A stretch of 64,000 nt of DNA from Symsagittifera roscoffensis. Its lineage: Eukaryota > Xenacoelomorpha > Acoela > Convolutidae. Below the pieces are notes generated by a model. That model made no database searches. It saw only the letters and a program-made list of their open reading frames with translations, and had not been told where the DNA came from. Below, piece after piece: positions 55,169 to 64,000 of this stretch (its first letter is position 1; every line of letters begins with the position of its first letter). The stretch lies in NCBI RefSeq assembly GCF_963678635.1, contig NC_087064.1:61683548-61747547 (forward strand), written 5' to 3'. The position numbers were made by a program, and so were the translations under genes.

Positions 55169-55261
55169 AATTAGAAAAAAAAGAAAAAATCGATTGAAAA
55201 ACAAAATTAAATAAAGCAGAGAAGAGATGCTATGGAATTTCGAATGCTACAGATCGTTATT

Positions 55262-58200
55262 GTAGCAAAAGTACCACCAAATAATAAACAATTTGCCACC
55301 AAATAATGAATTTGCGATTTTGGTTAGAAAGTATTGTAACAAATTCAACAAAATTTAAATAGCAAGCAAATAATTTAGCGCTGGAGAGGATAGCTAAAAG
55401 GCATATGAAATGCCTACTGATAGGCTACCCTTAAACAAAAATACAGTAAACTTTAATATCAAACATCATAAAAATTTGAACAAAAACAAATTCTTCAGTG
55501 AAAATCTATTTATCGAACATAAACATTCTCTAAATAAGTTACAGCTGCTGATACTGCCATGATATATAGTATATTGCAGACCTAGATACTAACAGAAAAC
55601 AGTAAAATACATACCAAGTACCGAAAAGCAAAAAAAAATTTTCTCCATTTCTTTTTAACAGTAGGAACCAGCATTGCCTAGAAACTCTAAGGATTCAATC
55701 TCGCAGCTCTAACTTTAACATCAAAGCGCGAAATCATTTCAAGAAAATAAGTGGAAATTTAATTAAAGAACATAAAAAGAAAGTTCGCACTAATAAACTA
55801 ACGCTCGCAATTTCGTGATGTAATAAAAATAAACTATTATAAGCATGCACTCAAAAAATTTCAACTTTTTTTCGGCACTGAGAAAAAATTTTGAGCCGCT
55901 TTTGTCGTTCGAATAACAACTGAAAGGGCTTTAATATGATACATCACTCGGCCGATTCCGATGACTATTTGTGGTAAGTGATTTATATATAATTTTGCGT
56001 GGATAAAAAAGACATTAAAAACACCCGAATACAACGTTCCTCCCCATTTTCATGATCAGAATAAAAACTAAAATTATGGTGAAATCAGAGGTGATAAAAC
56101 ACAGCCAAACAAAAAACGGAAATTTACAATGCAGGCATGCTACAAATCTATGGGCTGACGTTTTTGTAGCAAAAGTACCACCAAATAATGAACAATTTGC
56201 CACCAAATAATGAATTTGCGAGTTTGGTTAGAAAGTATTGTAACACATTCAACAAAAATTAAATAGCAAGCAAATAATTTAGCGCTGGAGAGGATAGCTA
56301 AAAGACATATGAAATGCCAACTGATAGGCTACCCTTAAACAAAAACAGTAAACTTAAATATCAAACAAAAATTTGAACAAAAACAAATTCTTCAGTGAAA
56401 ATCTATTTATCGAACATAAACAATTCTCTAAATAAGTTACAGCTGCTGATACTGCCATATATAATATATTGCCGACCTAGATACTAACCGAAAACACACA
56501 GGAAAATATATACCAAGAAGTACCGAAAAGCAAAAAAAAATTTTTTTCTCTATTTCTTTTTGACACTAGGAACCAGCATTGCCTAGAAACTCTTAGGATT
56601 CAATCTCGCAGCTCTATCTTTAATATCAAAGCGCGAAATGATTTCAAGAAAATAAGTGGAAATTTAATAAAAAAACATTAAAAGAAAGAAAGTTCGCACT
56701 AATAAACTAACGCTCGCAATTTCGTGATGTAATAAAAATAAACTATTATAAGCATGCACGCAAAAAATTTCTTCGGCACTGAGAAAAAATTTTTAACCGT
56801 TTTTTTGTCGTTCGAATAACAACTGAAAGGGCTTTAATATGATACATCACTCGGCCCATTCCGATGACTATTTGTGGTAAGTGATTTATATATAATTTTG
56901 CGTGGATAAAAAAAGACATTAAAAACACCCGAATACAACGTTCCTCCCCATTTTCATGATCGGAATAAAAACTAAAATTATGCTGAAATCAGAGGTGATA
57001 AAACACAGCAAAACAAAAAATGGAAATTTACAATGCAGGCATGCTACAAATCTATGGGCTGACGTTATTGTAGCAAAAGTACCACCAAATACTGAACAAT
57101 TTGCCACCAAATAATGAATTTGCGATTTTGGTTAGAAATAATTGTAACAAATTCAACAAAATTTAAATAGCAAGCAAATAAATTAGCGCTGGAGAGGATA
57201 GCTAAAAGGCATATGAAATGCCTACTGATAGGCTACCCTTAAACAAAAATACAGTAACTTAGATATCAAACATCATAAAAATTTGAACAAAAACAAATTC
57301 TTCAGTGAAAATCTATTTATCGAACATAAACATTCTCTAAATAAGTTACAGCTGCTGATACTGCCATGATATATAGTATATTGCAGACCTAGATACTGAC
57401 AGAAAACAGTAAAATACATACCAAGAAGTACCGAAAAGCAAAAAGAAAAATTTCTCCATTTCTTTTTAACAGTAGGAACCAGCATTGCCTAGAAACTCTA
57501 AGGATTCAATCTCGCAGCTCTAACTTTAACATCAAAGCGCGAAATCATTTCAAGAAAATAAGTGGAAATTTAATTAAAAAACATAAAAAGAAAGTTCGCA
57601 CTAATAAACTAACGCTAGCAATTTCGTGATGTAATTAAAATTAAACTATTATAAGCATGCACTCAAAAAATTTCAACTTTTTTTCGGCACTGAGAAAAAA
57701 TTTTGAGCCACTTTTTGTCGTTCGAATAACAACTGAAAGGGCTTTAATATGATACATCACTCGGCCGATTCCGATGACTATTTGTGGTAAGTGATTTATA
57801 TATAATTTTGCATGGATAAAAAAGACATTAAAAACACCCGAATACAACGTTCCTCCCCATTTTCATGATCAGAATAAAAACTAAAATTATGGTGAAATCA
57901 GAGGTGACAAAATACAGCAAAACAAAAAACGGAAATTTACAATGCAGGCATGCTACAAATCTATGGGCTGACGTTTTTGTAGCAAAAGTACCACCAAATA
58001 ATGAACAATTTGCCACCAAATAATGAATTTGCGAGTTTGAATAGAAAGTATTGTAACACATTCAAGAAAAATTAAATAGCAAGCAAATAATTTAGCGCTG
58101 GAGAGGATAGCTAAAAGACATATGAAATGCCAACTGATAGGCTACTCTTAAACAAAAACAGTAAACTTAAATATCAAACAAAAATTTGAACAAAAACAAA

Positions 58201-61200
58201 TTCTTCAGTGAAAATCTATTTATCGAACATAAACAATTCTCTAAATAAGTTACAGCTGCTGATACTGCCATATATAATATATTGCCGACCTAGATACTAA
58301 CCGAAAACACACAGGAAAATATATACCAAGAAGTACCGAAAAGCAAAAAAAAATTTTTTTTCTCTATTTCTTTTTGACACTAGGAACCAGCATTGCCTAG
58401 AAACTCTTAGGATTCAATCTCGCAGCTCTATCTTTAATATCAAAGCGCGAAATCATTTCAAGAAAATAAGTGGAAATTTAATTAAAAAAACATAAAAAGA
58501 AAGAAAGTTCGCACTAATAAACTAACGCTCGCAATTTCGTGATGTAATAAAAATAAACTATTATAAGCATGCACGCAAAAAATTTCTTCGGCACTGAGAA
58601 AAAATTTTTAACCGTTTTTTTTGTCGTTCGAATAACAACTGAAAGGGCTTTAATATGATACAACACTCGGCCCATTCCGATGACTATTTGTGGTAAGTGA
58701 TTTATATATAATTTTGCGTGGATAAAAAAAGACATTAAAAACACCCGAATACAACGTTCCTCCCCATTTTCATGATCGGAATAAAAACTAAAATTATGCT
58801 GAAATCAGAGGTGATAAAACACAGCAAAACAAAAAACGGAAATTTACAATGCAGGCATGCTACAAATCTATGGGCTGATGTTATTGTAGCAAAAGTACCA
58901 CCAAATACTGAACAATTTGCCACCAAATAATGAATTTGCGAGTTTGGTTAGAAAGTATTGTAACAAATTCAACAGAATTTAAATAGCAAGCAAATATTTT
59001 AGCGCTCGAGAGGATAGCTAAAAGGCATATGAAATGCCTACTGATAGGCTACCCTTAAACAAAAATACAGTAAACTTAAATATCAAACATAAAAATTTGA
59101 AAAACAAATTCTTCAGTGAAAATCTATTTATCGAACATAAACAATTCTCTAAATAAGTTACAGCTGCTGATACTGCCATGATATATAGTATATTGCAGAC
59201 CTAGATACTAACCGAACACACACAGGAAAATACATACCAAGAAGTACCGAAAAGCAAAAAGAAAATTATTTTTCTCCATTTCTTTTTAACACTAGGAACC
59301 AGCATTGCCTAGAAACTCTAAGGATTGAATCTCGCAGCTCTAACTTTAACATCAAAGCGCGAAATCATTTCAAGAAAAAAAGTGGAAATTTAATTAAAAA
59401 ACATAAAAAGAAAGAAAGTTCGCACTAATAAACTAACGCTCGCAATTTGTGATGTAATAAAATTAAACTATTATAAGCATGCACGCAAAAAATTTCTTCG
59501 GAACTGAGAAAAAACTTTTAACCGTTTTTTTTGTCGTTCGAATAACAACTGAAAGGGCTTTAATATGATACATCACTCGGCCCATTCCGATGACTATTTG
59601 TGGTAAGTGATTTATATATAATTTTTCGTGGATAAAAAAAGACATTAAAAACACCCGAATACAACGTTCCTCCCCATTTTCATGATCGGAATAAAAACTA
59701 AAATTATGCTGAAATCAGAGGTGATAAAACACAGCAAAACAAAAAAAGGAAATTTACAATGCAGGCATGCTACAAATCTATGGGCTGACGTTTTTGTAGC
59801 AAAAGTACCACCAAATACTGAACAATTTGCCACCAAATAATGAATTTGCGATTTTGGTTAGAAATAATTGTAACAAATTCAACAAAATTTAAATAGCAAG
59901 CAAATAATTTAGCGCTGGAGAGGATAGCTAAAAGGCATATGAAATGCCTACTGATAGGCTACCCTTAAACAAAAAATACAGTAAACTTAAATATCAAACA
60001 TAAAAACTTGAACAAAAACAAATTCTTCAGTGAAAATCTATTTATCGAACATAAACAATTCTCTAAATAAGTTACAGCTGCTGATACTGCCATGATATAT
60101 AGTCAATTGCAGACCTAGATACTAACCGAACACACACAGGAAAAAACATACCAAGAAGTACCGAAAAAAAAAATTTTTTTTTCTCCATTTCTTTTTAACA
60201 CTAGGAACCAGCATTGCCTAGAAACTCTAAGGATTGAATCTCGCAGCTCTAACTTTAACATCAAAGCGCGAAATCATTTCAAGAAAAAAAGTGGAAATTT
60301 AATTAAAAAACATAAAAAGAAAGAAAGTTCGCACTAATAAACTAACGCTCGCAATTTGTGATGTAATAAAATTAAACTATTATAAGCATGCACGCAAAAA
60401 ATTTCTTCGGCACTGAGAAAAAACTTTTAACCGTTTTTTTTTGTCGTTCGAATAACAACTGAAAGGGCTTTAATATGATACATCACTCGGCCCATTCCGA
60501 TGACTATTTGTGCTAAGTGATTTATATATAATTTTTCGTTGATAAAAAAAGACATTAAAAACACCCGAATACAACGTTCCTCCCCATTTTCATGATCGGA
60601 ATAAAAACTAAAATTATGCTGAAATCAGAGGTGATAAAACACAGCAAAACAAAAAAAGGAAATTTACAATGCAGGCATGCTACAAATCTATGGGCTGACG
60701 TTTTTGTAGCAAAAGTACCACCAAATACTGAACAATTTGCCACCAAAAAATGAATTTGCGATTTTGGTCAGAAATAATTGTAACAAATTCAACAAAATTT
60801 AAATAGCAAGCAAATAATTTAGCGCTGGAGAGGATAGCTAAAAGGCATATGAAATGCCTACTGATAGGCTACCCTTAAACAAAAAATACAGTAAACTTAA
60901 ATATCAAACATAAAAATTTGAACAAAAACAAATTCTTCAGTGAAAATCTATTTATCGAACATAAACAATTCTCTAAATAAGTTACAGCTGCTGATACTGC
61001 CATGATATATAGTATATTGCAGACCTAGATACTAACCGAACACACACAGGAAAAAACATACCAAGAAGTACCGAAAAGAAAAAAAAAATTTTTTTCTCCA
61101 TTTCTTTTTAACACTAGGAACCAGCATTGCCTAGAAACTCTAAGGATTGAATCTCGCAGCTCTAACTTTAACATCAAAGCGCGAAATCATTTCAAGAAAA

Positions 61201-64000
61201 AAAGTGGAAATTTAATTAAAAAACATGAAAAGAAAGAAAGTTCGCATTAATAAACTAACGCTCGCAATTTCGTGATGTAATAAAAATAAACTATTATAAG
61301 CATGCACGCAAAAAATTTCTTCGGCACTGAAAAAAAATTTTTAACCGTTTTTTTTGTCGTTCGAATAACAACTGAAAGGGCTTTAATATGATACATCACT
61401 CGGCCCATTCCGATGACTATTTGTGGTAAGTGATTTATATATAATTTTGCGTGGATAAAAAAAGACATTAAAAACACCCGAATACAACGTTCCTCCCCAT
61501 TTTCATGATCGGAATAAAAACTAAAATTATGCTGAAATCAGAGGTGATAAAACACAGCAAAACAAAAAACGGAAATTTACAATGCAGGCATGCTACAAAT
61601 CTATGGGCTGACGTTATTGCAGCAAAAGTACCACCAAATACTGAACAATTTGCCACCAAATAATGAATTTGCGAGTTTGGTTAGAAAGTATTGAAACAAA
61701 TTCAACAAAATTTAAATAGCAAGCAAATAATTTAGCGCTGGAGAGGATAGCTAAAAGGCATATGAAATGCCTACTGATAGGCTACCCTTAAACAAAAATA
61801 CAGCAAACTTAAATATCACACATAAAAATTTAAACAAATAAAAAACTCTTCAGTGAAAATCTATTTATCGAACATAAGCAATTCTCTAAATAAGTTACAG
61901 CTGCTGATACTGCCATGATATATAGTATATTGCAGACCTAGATACTAACCGAACACACACAGGAAAATACATACCAAGAAGTACCGAAAAGAAAAAAAAA
62001 ATTTTTTTTCTCCATTTCTTTTTAACACTAGGAACCAGCATTGCCTAGAAACTCTAAGGATTGAATCTCGCAGCTCTAACTTTAACATCAAAGCGCGAAA
62101 TCATTTCAAGAAAATAAGTGGAAATTTAATTAAAAATCATAAAAAGAAAGAAAGTTCGCACTAATAAACTAACGCTCGCAATTTCGTGATGTAATAAAAA
62201 TAAACTATTATAAGCATGCACGCAAAAAATTTCTTCGTCACTGAGAAAAATTTTTAACCGTTTTTTTTGTCGTTCGAATAACAACTGAAAGGGCTTTAAT
62301 ATGATACATCACTCGGCCCATTCCGATGACTATTTGTGGTAAGTGATTTATATATAATTTTGCGTGGATAAAAAAAGACATTAAAAACACCCGAATACAA
62401 CGTTCCTCCCCATTTTCATTATCGGAATAAAAACTAAAATTATGCTGAAATCAGAGGTGATAAAACACAGCAAAACAAAAAACGGAAATTTACAATGCAG
62501 GCATGCTACAAATCTATGGGCTGACGTTATTGTAGCAAAAGTACCACCAAATACTGAACAATTTGCCACCAAATAATGAATTTGCGAGTTTGGTTAGAAA
62601 GTATTGTAACAAATTCAACAAAATTTAAATAGCAAGCAAATAATTTAGCGCTGGAGAGGATAGCTAAAAGGCATATGAAATGCCTACTGATAGGCTACCC
62701 TTAAACAAAAAATACAGTAAACTTAAATATCAAACATAAAAATTTGAACAAAAACAAACTCTTCAGTGAAAATCTATTTATCGAACATAAATAATTCTCT
62801 AAATAAGTTACAGCTGCTGATACTGCCATGATATATAGTATATTGCAGACCTAGATACTAACCGAACACACAGGAAAATACATACCAAGAAGTACCGAAA
62901 AGCAAAAAAAAAATTTTTTTTCTCCATTTCTTTTTAACACTAGGAACCAGCATTGCCTAGAAACTCTAAGGATTGAATCTCGCAGCTCTAACTTTAACAT
63001 CAAAGCGCGAAATCATTTCAAGAAAATAAGTGGAAATTTAATTAAAACATAAAAAGAAAGAAAGTTCGCACTAATAAACTAACGCTCGCAATTTCGTGAT
63101 GTAATAAAAATAAACTATTATAAGCCTGCACGCAAAAAATTTCTTCGGCACTGAGAAAAAATTTTTAACCGTTTTTTTTGTCGTTCGAATAACAACTGAA
63201 AGGGCTTTAATATGATACATCACTCGGCCCATTCCGATGACTCTTTGTGGTAAGTGATTTATATATAATTTTGCGTGGATAAAAAAGACATTAAAAACAC
63301 CCGAATACAACGTTCCTCCCCATTTTCATGATCGGAATAAAAACTAAAGTTATGCTGAAATCAGAGGTGATAAAACACAGCAAAACAAAAAACGGAAATT
63401 TACAATGCAGGCATGCTACAAATCTATGGGCTGACGTTATTGTAGCAAAAGTACCACCAAATAATGAACAATTTGCCACCAAATAATGAATTTGCGATTT
63501 TGGTCAGAAATAATTGTAACAAATTCAACAAAATTTAAATAGCAAGCAAATAATTTACATACCAAGAAGTACCGAAAAGCAAAAAAAAAATTTTTTTTAT
63601 CCATTTCTTTTTAACACTAGGAACCAGCATTGCCTAGAAACTCTAAGGATTGAATCTCGCAGCTCTAACTTTAACATCAAAGCGCGAAATCATTTCAAGA
63701 AAATAATTGGAAATTTATTTAAAAAAACATAAAAAGAAAGTTCGCACTAATAAACTAACGCTCGCAATTTCGTGATGTAATAAAAATAAACTATTATAAG
63801 CATGAACGCAAAAAATTTCACTTTTTTTCCGGGACTGAGAAAAAATTTTTAATCGTTTTTTGGTCGTTTGAATAACAACTGAAAGGGCTTTTATATGATA
63901 CATCACTCGGCCCATTCCGATGACTATTTGTGGTAACTGATTTATAAATAGTTTTGCATGGATAAAAAATAGACATTAAAATCACCCGAATACAACGTTA
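55262..64000. repeat. Satellite array, ~909-bp monomer, about 9.6 units, runs off window
   Basis: The phrase GTAGCAAAAGTACCACC (or a close variant) marks unit starts at 55262, 56166, 57070, 57979, 58886, 59796, 60706, 61619, 62532 and 63442, spacing 904-913 bp. Monomers are very similar. Units 1 and 3 share one set of variants, units 2 and 4 another, and units 5-9 form a third, more uniform class. Unit 10 lacks about 233 bp. Each monomer contains on its minus strand a GAGATTCAATCC box B-like sequence. Small minus-strand frames of about 60 codons recur in every unit because the units are homogenised; they look like no known protein. Confidence 0.97.

Noticed and set aside
56015-63482. 63-codon minus-strand ORF repeated in every satellite unit
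   Set aside because: Conservation is explained by homogenisation of the tandem array. Composition is not like a known protein, and the frame's neighbours in the monomer are equally conserved.

Overview
The window reads as a repeat-rich, AT-rich genomic segment from an invertebrate metazoan. Coding sequence is broken into short exons with GT-AG introns, and the mobile elements present (Ty3/Gypsy, LINE, Tc1/mariner, hAT-type MITE, tRNA-derived SINEs) are typical animal families. I could not place the species. Two cellular genes are visible, both partial and both on the minus strand. The rest is mostly transposon-derived or tandemly repeated DNA.

Layout. 0.2-2.6 kb: decayed LINE. 3.9-8.0 kb: dispersed repeats and tRNA-SINEs. 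8.7-10.6 kb, 17.0-19.5 kb and 31.4-33.1 kb: exons of what looks like one large modular extracellular-type gene on the minus strand, with almost all introns in phase 1. Between its exon blocks lie a second LINE next to a 200-base assembly gap (13.2-16.0 kb) and a full-length, very young Ty3/Gypsy retrotransposon (19914-29854). 34.3-36.2 kb: a 963-bp tandem duplication. 36-52 kb: gene-free DNA built of several dispersed repeat families, SINE heads, ~340-bp tandem repeats and a degenerate GATG minisatellite. 52.0-53.5 kb: the last two exons of translation elongation factor eEF2 (minus), whose intron carries a hAT-type MITE. 54.4-55.2 kb: Tc1-like transposase remnant between direct repeats. 55.3 kb to the window end: a ~909-bp satellite array with higher-order structure.

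The most notable feature is the retrotransposon. Its LTRs are both 439 bp and nearly identical, and it has a 5-bp target duplication. Gag ends in a textbook A-AAA-AAC slippery heptamer directly before its stop codon. The integrase ORF continues past a proline-rich linker into a C-terminal macrodomain resembling TARG1/OARD1 ADP-ribosyl hydrolase, with both catalytic residues (Lys and Asp) retained. A TARG1-like macrodomain built into a retrotransposon pol protein is the best candidate here for an undescribed system. The element could use it to erase ADP-ribose from its own proteins or cDNA and so counter a host PARP-type response; that role is inference.
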